From the NCBI RefSeq assembly GCF_001578935.1, contig NZ_KQ969521.1, positions 1,193,561-1,257,560 of the forward strand: a DNA stretch of 64,000 nucleotides, written 5' to 3'. Source of the stretch: Streptococcus oralis. GTDB taxonomy: Bacteria; Bacillota; Bacilli; Lactobacillales; Streptococcaceae. Positions 8,837 through 23,745 of this stretch are shown piece by piece (within the stretch, counting starts at the first letter, position 1; the number at the start of each line of letters is the position of its first letter). A program made the position numbers and the translations under genes. The notes below the pieces were generated by a model. The model was not told the DNA's origin, made no database searches, and saw only the letters and a list, made by a program, of their open reading frames with translations.

Positions 8837-11800
8837 CTAGTCTTTCTTTGTTTTTGCTACAAAGAGAGCAGATAGAGCTAGGCTAACACCTGCTAGGAAG
8901 AGGGCTGTGTCAGATTGGCTCTCACCTGTTGCTGGCAAGCTTTGTTCAGCTGTTTCTGGTCTAGCACTTTCTTGTTTATAATCTGGAGTTTTACCCTGAT
9001 CAGAAGCTAAAGAGCTAAGTTTAAACTCAGGTTTTTCAACTGTCGGAGCAGCTTGGTCACCTACTGTTGAGATTGGGCCTGTGTACTCTGGTACTTCATG
9101 TACTGCTGCTTCAGCTGCATTGACACCACCTGTGAATTCAGGAACCTCCAGAACTGGTGGTTGCTCTTCACCCTTGCTTGATTGAACCGATTCTTCTGTT
9201 AATTCTTGATAAAAGCTAGCCAATTCATAAAACTCAGCCTTGCCACCTTCCCAGACTAATTTGACATCTAGAAGAGTGCCACCATTTCGGATAGCGAAGG
9301 TTTGGAGGCTTGATGTAATGGCACCGAGGTCTAGCCAGCTGTCTTGCCCATCCTTAAGTGTTCTCGCAAGAACACGTGCTTGCGCTCCTTCAGGAAGACT
9401 GGAGACAAGACGAAGGTGGTTAGCTTTGGTTGGTTCGGATAAGTGATATACCAATTCGCCCTTGTCTTTTTCAGACTTGTAGCTGGTCAAGACTTTGCCG
9501 TCTACAAGATTATTATAAAGGTTGCCTTGGCTTTCTCCACTACTTCCTTCTACTGTTGGATCATTGATTGGTTTGACAAACTCACCATCGTTGATGACCA
9601 ATTCTGTAAAGCCTACAAAACGGGCATCATAGTCTGCCGTATAGAGGACACGGAGATAGTTAGCTTTGACTGGTATCGTCAATTCACCTTCGATGTAGCG
9701 ATTTCCTGGCATCTTAGAATCATGTGTCCAACCATCTGTCAATGAATCATCGTGTTGGCTATTGGCCACACCATCTCCTACTGTAACGACATCTGTCCAA
9801 GTTTTACCGTCTTGGCTGACTTGGATCTTACCATCACGAAGGTAGTTTTGAGTTCCGTCTTGGATGTAGGCTCTGATTTTCTTGATGGTACGTTCGCTAC
9901 CAAGTTTCAAGGTTACGTGACCATCTTTATGGGCGTAGTCTGAAAACTCAACGAAATTGTTGTAAACACCGTCAAACAATTGATCTAGGTTGTTCAGCTT
10001 ACGAACATCATTGCTTCCGTATGTTGGATGAATGTCCATAGTTGTAGATTCTAGTTTGCTTGGTTGTACTTCTTTGGTTGTCACAAGGAGAGAAGTGGCT
10101 GTCACAGCTTGTTCCTGATCTGTTTTATTGACCAGACGAACATAACGTACCAAGTGGGTTGCGACAGCTCTGTCTGTCAACTGGCTAGCTGGCGTCCATT
10201 CTTGCGCATTTGCAGAGTATTCTAGGCTAAGAGCAGGGTTGGCCTGACCTTTGAGCTGGATGCTCTTGATTTGATGGATACGGTCAAGCTTCATTCCTAG
10301 GTAGCTATGAGCAGGGAGTTTGGTTCCAGCTGGAATTTGAAGCTCGTAACTGCCCAAGCTATCCACTACTGGCGTTTCCTTCAAGGATTCCACGTCGGTG
10401 TCTGTTAACTCACTATTTCCAGAGCGTGTCTCAACAGAGAAGTCTTGGATACGCCACCAGAGGTCAAGAGCCTTGGTATTGCGGACTCGGATGTAACGAG
10501 CATTGATAGCTCTGGTCACTTCCTTAGTTTGTTCTCCTGATAGGCGATCCAACTCTTGCCATGAAGTTCCATCTGTAGAGTACTCAAGTACACCTGCAGC
10601 AAGCTTATCACCCGTTCCTTGGCGGAGTCGTACTTTAGTGACTGACTTGACTTCACCGAGGTCAAGTTGTGCCCAGGCATCTACTGGAGTCGTATTGCTA
10701 CCGTCAGCATTTGCCATCATGGCTTCTGTATTGTCCTTGCCATCAGTGATTTGACGGGCTGAGGTATTTAGTTTGTAAACTAAGTTTGAGCTTAGACTGA
10801 CTGTCGTTGCTTGTTGGCTACGATCTTTTTCAACTGGACGGTTGACTGCAATTTCCTGAACTGCAAACCAAGTGTTCTCGCGATCTGCTGTCGCAATCAT
10901 GCGAACTGCCTTGGCCTTGATAGTGAGATTTTCAAACTTAAGAAGGGATTCATTTCCGACATAGCTTGGCTCTTTCAAGGTTACCCAGTTATCATTTTCA
11001 TCTAGATACTGCACTTCTGCCTTACTAAAAGTATCATTTGGATTAGCCTGAGTTCCCATAGCAAAGGTCAAGGTTTGAATCGCTACTGGTTTGTTGAACT
11101 TCATACCAATATAATCACCTGTCTTGATGCTATTTGGTGATTTAATAATCGCATGAGTTGCCAAATCGCCATCCGTTACTTCTGCTAAACCACCTTCTAC
11201 ACCTGTTCGATTGGTGATAAAGGTACTGATGATTTGATCTGGATGCAAGACTTTTTGAACTTCAGACGCTAGAACTTCTTTCAAGGATAGGATAAATGGA
11301 CGAATATGTTGAACACCCAATTCAGCTTTTTCCATATGGTCTACATAATGGAAGGTGTGAGTTTGAGACTGTTCGTACAATTTCAAACCTTTATAGTAGC
11401 TATCCCAAAGTTTGGCTGCATCGTTTGTAGCCATGGCTTCAGTTCCTGTAAGGAAAGCATCTAGGGCATTCATTTGGTCGATTGCATTATCCAACCAATA
11501 GTGGATTTGGGCAACCATCTTTTTATCGCCTGATGCTTTATAGAGTTCAGCTGCTTCTTTAATCTTGGCAAATTCTGCACGCAAGGCTGCACGTTCAGCA
11601 GTCACATCCTGACCTGCTTTGAGCTTGGTCATGAAGTCTGTTAATTTTGGAGCTAAGTCTACAGATTCTTCTAGTTTGACGACACGATTATCCATGTTTT
11701 GGTTGACCATGTGCTTACCAAGTTCGCGGAAGGCTGCTGATACCTTACTATCTTCAAAATGACCATTTTCTACAAAATTGAAGGCAATATCATTGATTTT

Positions 11801-14800
11801 CTTAGCTTCTTCTTCTGATTTCCACTGTTTCCATGAGTATTGAGCTCCTGCAAAGAGGGCAATCTTAGATGGTTCAGACTGTTGCATTGGGTTCAACATG
11901 ATACCAGATAGCAAGCTTGGATCTACATTTGGATGAAGGAATTTCTCACCACCACCTAGAATCAAGTGTTGTTTAGAGTTATCTGTTACAGGCCAGTTAA
12001 TCCAAAGTGAAACTGGGTGATAAATCTTGCCACCTGCGGATAGATTGTTCTTGAGAGTTGAAAGGAAGCTTTCAGAGACTTCACCCCAAATCTTACCACC
12101 CGTCAAGGTCATGGATGTTGAACTTGGGAGATTTTCATTGAGGGATTTCAACTCATCTTCACGTCCATTACCCCAATACTGGCCAGGAACAAAGATCATT
12201 TCTTTACGAAGACCGCTGTAAGTTCCCTGCATTTCAGTCAACCACTTGGTCATATCTTGCATCAAGCGGTTGTAGCTATTGTAGCCTCCGACTGGGCTTG
12301 GAGCATCATCTGCAAGGATACCAAATTCGCGGACACCCACTTTCATCAACTGGGTAAATTTGGCCTTGATGGTTGCCAAATCTTCTTGGTAATGCGCTTC
12401 ATTGCCAAAGCGGATGCGGTTGTTCATGAATGGATGGATGGTCCAGACATAGCGTGTTTTACTTTGATTTCCGACACGAGCAAGTTCACGGATTTCAGCT
12501 AGTTTTTCTTCTGGATAGAGTTCACGCCATTTCTTGTTGTGGTATGGATCATCTTTTGGTGCAAAGAAGTATTGGTTCAATTTCAAATCGCCGCCATAAC
12601 GCATGAGCTCTGCACGATCGGCATTCGACCATGGATTTCCATAGTAACCTTCGATGAAACCACGGTTCTTGAGCTCTGCGTAATCTTCTACTGTCACATT
12701 GCGAAGGACTGGTACTTGGCTTTCCTTGAGCATGTGTTTCAAGGTTGTCAAACCATAGAAAACTGCATCAGTGTCTTTTCCGACGATGGAAATCGAATTA
12801 TCCTTGATGCTCAAGACATAGGCGTCAATCTTGTCAAAGAGACCTGCTGAAACATTGGACAAGTTTTGTTCTGCTTGTGAGTCTTGTCCATGCACCCCAA
12901 GATAGATATTGGTTGCACCAGCGATTGCCGCCTTACCAGTTGTATAAGATACTTGATTGTCCTGCAAGACACTCTTCAAGCGATTACGAGTATAGATATC
13001 GAGTTGATCGCCCATAACCAGATTGACTTGCTTACGAAGGGCTGTGACACCTTCGCCATAAGTCACTTTTTGTGGAGTTGGGAAGACCTTGTACTCTTTC
13101 TTGAGATAGTCTGCGCTCTTGCTGGCAGCTTCAATGCTGTCTTCGCTAGCTGGTTTACTTGCAGTGAATTGATCTGCCAATTCAACTGTTCCATCACCTG
13201 TTTGGTCTACTTTTGGTTTTTCAGGTGTAGTTGGTTTTTCTGGTTGACTTGGTGCAGGCGTTTCTTGCTCTTCTTTGACAGGTTTCAATAGATGAACTTC
13301 AGCTGCACTTGCAAAGCCACCAACGCCTTCCAATACTTTCAACTCGATCTTATTGGTATCTACCGCCGCAAAGTTGACTGTTTTTTCCTGGGCGTTGTTG
13401 TCCCAGTTTCCTTCTGAAACCTTAACCATTTGACCATCTTTTTGTGCGTAGATTTCGTAGCGCGTCACAACACCATTTCCACCACCTGGACGTGGGAGAT
13501 AAGTCAAGCCATTGACTTTTTCAGCTTCTTTCAAGGTCATAGTAAGAGTGTATGGCGCAGTGTCACCAGTCCACTTAGTATGCCAGAAGGTATTTGGATC
13601 ATTGTCAAAGGCCTTTTCAACAGCGCCTTCAGTCGCGTTTCCTGGAAGTTGCTGACTGCTTGCGGTTGCAGTAATCTTATCATTTGAAATCAAACGAGGA
13701 TTTACAAATGGTTTGTCTGACAACTCTGCACTATGCAAGATTCCTTTGAAGCCACCGATGCTTTCAAGCGGTAGTACCAAGCTATTGTGGGCAAAACGAG
13801 GGTGGGCCGGGTTCGCGATACGCTCAATCTTTTCACCATCCACATAGACTTCGGTTGTCTGTGGTTTGGTCACGATAGAGATTTGATAACGTTTATTCTT
13901 TTCAAGTTTTTTCTTGAATTGGATATGGAACTGTTCAAATTGATAAGCAAGATAGCCGTCTTTATCAGCTAGATAGATACGGTTGTCCCCACTTGTTGAG
14001 AAGGTTTGTTCTCCGTCTCCAGTGACAGTTACATCAAACTTCAAGACATGACTTGGACCAACATCACCAGCCAATCCTTCGATACTGCTGTCTTTCTCAA
14101 AAGCCAATCCCTGCTCGCTTGTCTTCACCTTCTTGCTCGCATAGTTCTTGACTGTTTCAGGATTGATGGTAAACAAGTCGCTTTGATCAATCTCTTTATC
14201 AGGATTTGACTGTGGCGCATAAGGGCTCGTTGGTAGGGTGCGTTCTGCAAAGGTCGCAGCTACACGGTCAGATCCCCAAGTGCGCTCTGCAGTGGTTTGC
14301 ATGCTCTTGAAGAAGCGTTTAAAGATATCATAAGAGGTCAAACCTGTCTCATGAAGGTCAATATTGTCATTCCAAACTGCGTGACCACCACCAAGGATAC
14401 TTGGATGAGAAGCTGGTAGAAGTGGACCTCCACCTGTTCTAAAATCATTCGGTGTCCAGCTATTGTACTGACGTTCGTAGTTAGCATAGTCCCCGTAGGC
14501 CGCTTGACTATTGCTTCCACTTGGCACACTATAGGTCGGCACATCTGTGATGTTGATAATCTTAGCTCCCTGAGCAATGGCTTCATTTGGTCGTTGCCAT
14601 CCGATACTCCAGATATCAACCTCTACTCCGTTCCAATCAACAGGAGTGTTCCCACGTTTCGCACTGAGTGAGCCCCAGATACGAGGGGTGTAACCTTTAG
14701 ACTTGATATATTGGGTCAAATCATTGACATAGCGACGGTAACTTTCTCTGCTGCCATAGTATTCATCCGTTCCAATATGAACAGTGGATACCCCATGAAG

Positions 14801-16864
14801 TGGTGCATCTGGACCATCGAGAAGTTTGTCATAAACTGATTTGACAAATTTAAGAGTTTCTTCGTACTTGTTATCCAAGTCTAGCATGGCAACACGTTCA
14901 ACATTGTGTTTGCCAGCATAATCACTCAAACTACCTTGATACATGAGGTCTGGGCGAACTTTGACAAAGGATAAGGCGTGACCTGGTGTGTCAATTTCTG
15001 GTACTAGGTTGATATGCAAGGTCTTGGCAAGTTTAATCAGATTTTGCATTTCTTCCTTGGTATAATGCTCATCTGATGTCAATTTTTGACCATTCTTACC
15101 GACAATGTCTGTCTCCACACGGAAACCAGTCTTGGCATGTTCAAGAACATACTTGAGTTCTTCTTCTGGTGTTAAGCTCTTACCTGCCAAGTGTTCCTTG
15201 AGGAAGATATAGTTATCATTAAGGTGCAACTGCAAGTCGTTCATCTTGTAGTAAGCCATGTTGAGCATGATGTCTACAAGAGTGTCATAAGGGATAAATT
15301 TACGACCTGTATCTAGCATAAAGCCACGGTGGCTGAAACTTGGGAAATCACGAATTTCACCATTTTGTAGGTCTGTTTCTCCCATTTGAAGAAGAGTACG
15401 AGTGGCGTAGAAGGCTCCTGTGTTTGTGGCAGCTTCGATGGTAATCACATCATTTTGGATAGTGATGCCGTAGCCTTCCTTACCGTAACCTTTGTTTTCA
15501 ACCTTTTTAAATTCGATTCGTTTTTGAGCCTGCTTGTCACCTGTTGCTACTTCCAATCCACGGCTGGCAAGGTCTGACTGATAGAAGGTTGCAGCCTGAT
15601 CAAAGCCAGAATCTCCTGTCGCAAGGCCTGTATCTGAAGTGATAGAAGATTGGCCTTCTTTCCCATACCATTGTTGAACAGCTGGTGCTACTTTTGGTTT
15701 CACACCCACACCTTCGTCCTGATGTAGCCCCTTGATGACTACTTCAAATTCCTTAGTGAAAGTATGACTGTTTCTGATTTGTTGGACCATGACCTTGACG
15801 CGTTGATCTGTCAGAGGTTTATGGATGTGATTTTGAAGGTCAATTACACCTTGTTTATTGCTTCCGATGAGACTGACTTTTCCTGGTAAAGTTGGTAAGA
15901 CAAGAGACTGTCCATCTTCTGCTACTGTTAGTTCGGTTACTTGGCGGATATCCGTTACCTTACTATGGTCCGGAACGTTAGAATAAGCTCGAATTTCTTG
16001 GATACCAACGTTTCTCCAGTTCATGGTTCCCGCTTGGTAATCATTGACCTCCAATTTGAGATACTTAGCTTTGATACTTTCAGCTAGATCTACTTTCTCA
16101 TCTAAAACAGGTTCTCCAGTCTTGGTATGAGCGAGTTTCCATTGTTTTTCTCCATTAACCCCCACATCTTCTTGGCCTGCGTAATAGAGACTCCAAGATT
16201 TGATATTTGGATCATTTTGCCCATTACGGAGGCGACGATCCCAGTCTATTTCTACATGCTTGATAAGGGTAGTTTTTGGAAGAGTCAATTCGAAGGTTGG
16301 TTTTGGTACATCTTTGTCCGTAGCCCAACGAGTATTGTCATCTCCATCGATGGCCTTATCTGCAGTAAAGTTGGTCCCAGTCTCATAGTTGCTCGCCTGA
16401 GCAGTAGCACCCTCGAGATGGTTGACATCTTCTCTATCTTCGATTGTCTTTTCAGCTGGTTTTACTGCTGGTGTAGTGGTTTCCGCAGGTTGATTTTCTG
16501 CCTTTGGTGTTTCAACCGGTTTGGGCATTTCTGCTGGCTTGGGACTTGCAGGACTTGTCTCTGGTTTTGCCTCTTCACTTGCTGCAGGATTGGTTCCCTC
16601 ATCAGTCGCTGGAGTTTCTTCACGACTTGTGTCTGTTGCAGCTTCTGCATCTGCTTTTTCAAGCGCAGCGGCTAAATCATCTGGTAGCTTATCCAAGGCT
16701 TGAACATGAGTGATACTTCCCTCTGTCTCTGAAGGTGTTGCTGTTTCTGCCGCCTGAACCATATTGGCGCCAAAGATACTAGCACCAATCATAACGGAGG
16801 CTGCACCGATTGCAAATTTTCTTATACTATAGTGACAGCGTTTCTCAAAAAAATGTCTATCCAT
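8837..16864 (-). CDS. Giant cell-wall-anchored GH20 + GH84 beta-N-acetylhexosaminidase
   Basis: The 2675-aa surface enzyme starts at 16864: AGGAG lies 4 bp upstream and this gives a typical YSIRK signal peptide (YSIRKFAIGAASVMIGAS). Order: signal peptide and Pro-rich region; F5/8C-like domain (about 150-300); GH20 catalytic domain (about 500-880) with the catalytic Asp-Glu pair at 700-701 in HIGTDEYYGS; a LamG-like segment; a second F5/8C domain (about 1060-1190); a linker; GH84 (about 1250-1660) with NRGFIEGYYGNPWS and the Asp-Asp pair at 1519-1520; several more carbohydrate-binding F5/8C-like domains; a short repeat; LPATGE sortase signal, helix and charged tail. GH20 removes terminal GlcNAc/GalNAc, and GH84 removes beta-GlcNAc or acts like NagH/OGA. 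It lies downstream of GH101, suggesting joint glycan degradation. Confidence 0.9.
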   Translation of the reverse strand: MDRHFFEKRCHYSIRKFAIGAASVMIGASIFGANMVQAAETATPSETEGSITHVQALDKLPDDLAAALEKADAEAATDTSREETPATDEGTNPAASEEAKPETSPASPKPAEMPKPVETPKAENQPAETTTPAVKPAEKTIEDREDVNHLEGATAQASNYETGTNFTADKAIDGDDNTRWATDKDVPKPTFELTLPKTTLIKHVEIDWDRRLRNGQNDPNIKSWSLYYAGQEDVGVNGEKQWKLAHTKTGEPVLDEKVDLAESIKAKYLKLEVNDYQAGTMNWRNVGIQEIRAYSNVPDHSKVTDIRQVTELTVAEDGQSLVLPTLPGKVSLIGSNKQGVIDLQNHIHKPLTDQRVKVMVQQIRNSHTFTKEFEVVIKGLHQDEGVGVKPKVAPAVQQWYGKEGQSSITSDTGLATGDSGFDQAATFYQSDLASRGLEVATGDKQAQKRIEFKKVENKGYGKEGYGITIQNDVITIEAATNTGAFYATRTLLQMGETDLQNGEIRDFPSFSHRGFMLDTGRKFIPYDTLVDIMLNMAYYKMNDLQLHLNDNYIFLKEHLAGKSLTPEEELKYVLEHAKTGFRVETDIVGKNGQKLTSDEHYTKEEMQNLIKLAKTLHINLVPEIDTPGHALSFVKVRPDLMYQGSLSDYAGKHNVERVAMLDLDNKYEETLKFVKSVYDKLLDGPDAPLHGVSTVHIGTDEYYGSRESYRRYVNDLTQYIKSKGYTPRIWGSLSAKRGNTPVDWNGVEVDIWSIGWQRPNEAIAQGAKIINITDVPTYSVPSGSNSQAAYGDYANYERQYNSWTPNDFRTGGGPLLPASHPSILGGGHAVWNDNIDLHETGLTSYDIFKRFFKSMQTTAERTWGSDRVAATFAERTLPTSPYAPQSNPDKEIDQSDLFTINPETVKNYASKKVKTSEQGLAFEKDSSIEGLAGDVGPSHVLKFDVTVTGDGEQTFSTSGDNRIYLADKDGYLAYQFEQFHIQFKKKLEKNKRYQISIVTKPQTTEVYVDGEKIERIANPAHPRFAHNSLVLPLESIGGFKGILHSAELSDKPFVNPRLISNDKITATASSQQLPGNATEGAVEKAFDNDPNTFWHTKWTGDTAPYTLTMTLKEAEKVNGLTYLPRPGGGNGVVTRYEIYAQKDGQMVKVSEGNWDNNAQEKTVNFAAVDTNKIELKVLEGVGGFASAAEVHLLKPVKEEQETPAPSQPEKPTTPEKPKVDQTGDGTVELADQFTASKPASEDSIEAASKSADYLKKEYKVFPTPQKVTYGEGVTALRKQVNLVMGDQLDIYTRNRLKSVLQDNQVSYTTGKAAIAGATNIYLGVHGQDSQAEQNLSNVSAGLFDKIDAYVLSIKDNSISIVGKDTDAVFYGLTTLKHMLKESQVPVLRNVTVEDYAELKNRGFIEGYYGNPWSNADRAELMRYGGDLKLNQYFFAPKDDPYHNKKWRELYPEEKLAEIRELARVGNQSKTRYVWTIHPFMNNRIRFGNEAHYQEDLATIKAKFTQLMKVGVREFGILADDAPSPVGGYNSYNRLMQDMTKWLTEMQGTYSGLRKEMIFVPGQYWGNGREDELKSLNENLPSSTSMTLTGGKIWGEVSESFLSTLKNNLSAGGKIYHPVSLWINWPVTDNSKQHLILGGGEKFLHPNVDPSLLSGIMLNPMQQSEPSKIALFAGAQYSWKQWKSEEEAKKINDIAFNFVENGHFEDSKVSAAFRELGKHMVNQNMDNRVVKLEESVDLAPKLTDFMTKLKAGQDVTAERAALRAEFAKIKEAAELYKASGDKKMVAQIHYWLDNAIDQMNALDAFLTGTEAMATNDAAKLWDSYYKGLKLYEQSQTHTFHYVDHMEKAELGVQHIRPFILSLKEVLASEVQKVLHPDQIISTFITNRTGVEGGLAEVTDGDLATHAIIKSPNSIKTGDYIGMKFNKPVAIQTLTFAMGTQANPNDTFSKAEVQYLDENDNWVTLKEPSYVGNESLLKFENLTIKAKAVRMIATADRENTWFAVQEIAVNRPVEKDRSQQATTVSLSSNLVYKLNTSARQITDGKDNTEAMMANADGSNTTPVDAWAQLDLGEVKSVTKVRLRQGTGDKLAAGVLEYSTDGTSWQELDRLSGEQTKEVTRAINARYIRVRNTKALDLWWRIQDFSVETRSGNSELTDTDVESLKETPVVDSLGSYELQIPAGTKLPAHSYLGMKLDRIHQIKSIQLKGQANPALSLEYSANAQEWTPASQLTDRAVATHLVRYVRLVNKTDQEQAVTATSLLVTTKEVQPSKLESTTMDIHPTYGSNDVRKLNNLDQLFDGVYNNFVEFSDYAHKDGHVTLKLGSERTIKKIRAYIQDGTQNYLRDGKIQVSQDGKTWTDVVTVGDGVANSQHDDSLTDGWTHDSKMPGNRYIEGELTIPVKANYLRVLYTADYDARFVGFTELVINDGEFVKPINDPTVEGSSGESQGNLYNNLVDGKVLTSYKSEKDKGELVYHLSEPTKANHLRLVSSLPEGAQARVLARTLKDGQDSWLDLGAITSSLQTFAIRNGGTLLDVKLVWEGGKAEFYELASFYQELTEESVQSSKGEEQPPVLEVPEFTGGVNAAEAAVHEVPEYTGPISTVGDQAAPTVEKPEFKLSSLASDQGKTPDYKQESARPETAEQSLPATGESQSDTALFLAGVSLALSALFVAKTKKD

Positions 16865-16895
16865 CTTTCTCCTATTCCTTTCATCCGCATACATG

Positions 16896-16909
16896 AGTAA
16901 GCGGTATCA
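16896..16909 (-). promoter_or_regulatory. Degenerate cre-like site before the GH20/GH84 gene
   Basis: TGATACCGCTTACT on the minus strand matches the clear cre of the GH101 gene (TGTAAACGCTTACT) at 11 of 14 positions and has the same placement before the start codon. CcpA control is an inference. Confidence 0.4.
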
Positions 16910-16920
16910 TTTCTCCTTTG

Positions 16921-16949
16921 AAAAAGGAGAGAACCAAGAGGTCCTCTCC
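16921..16949 (-). terminator. Terminator between GH101 and GH20/GH84 genes
   Basis: On the minus strand GGAGAGGACC pairs with GGTTCTCTCC around a TCTT loop, followed by TTTTTC. It implies the two glycosidase genes are at least partly separate transcripts. Confidence 0.75.
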
Positions 16950-17004
16950 GGCTGTTTGTTCCTTTTTGATTCGAGTTGCTTTGAACAGCTGAAATCAAAT
17001 CTCA

Positions 17005-23376
<6,372 letters not shown>

Positions 23377-23395
23377 CTATATCCTTTCATCATTT

Positions 23396-23409
23396 AGTAA
23401 GCGTTTACA
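23396..23409 (-). promoter_or_regulatory. cre (CcpA) site in the GH101 leader
   Basis: TGTAAACGCTTACT fits the cre consensus TGWAARCGYTWNCW at every position. It lies about 25 bp before the GH101 start codon, a place where CcpA binding normally represses in the presence of preferred sugars. Confidence 0.7.
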
Positions 23410-23422
23410 TTTCTTTTTTAAA

Positions 23423-23621
23423 AAATACTCCTTTCCCTAGAAAGTGCAATGCTTAACCGAATACATCAAAATATTTATATTTTTAATATATCAAATAATA
23501 AAAAAGAATGCAATAGGGAAAAGTAAAGTTTATCAAAAATTTTTCTTTTTTAATTCGTAAGAGTAAAAATGAAAAACTTGCTTTGAAGGCCTTAAAAGAG
23601 ACGACAGTGAAAATCTTAAAA
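23423..23621. other. AT-rich intergenic DNA upstream of the GH101 gene
   Basis: No open frame of note and no confident promoter were found. The stretch must contain the GH101 promoter; several AT-rich -10-like hexamers exist but none has a convincing -35. Confidence 0.5.
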
Positions 23622-23672
23622 ATCATAAAAACGCATAATCCCAAGTGTTCAAAAACTTGAAATTATGCGTTT
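23622..23672 (-). terminator. Terminator downstream of aliA
   Basis: On the minus strand CGCATAAT and ATTATGCG pair around a 22-nt loop and are followed by TTTTTATG. The flanking A-tract and T-tract could allow bidirectional termination. Confidence 0.75.
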
Positions 23673-23745
23673 TATCATGGAAAATCTTACTGGAATTTTT
23701 CCTCAAAGTAAGTTTTTTTCCAATATGTTCTTATATTTTTTAAAG

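Noticed and set aside
16126-16713. Several overlapping open frames on the plus strand opposite the glycosidase N-terminus
   Set aside because: They mirror the biased Pro/Ala/Glu codons of the real gene and have no protein features of their own.
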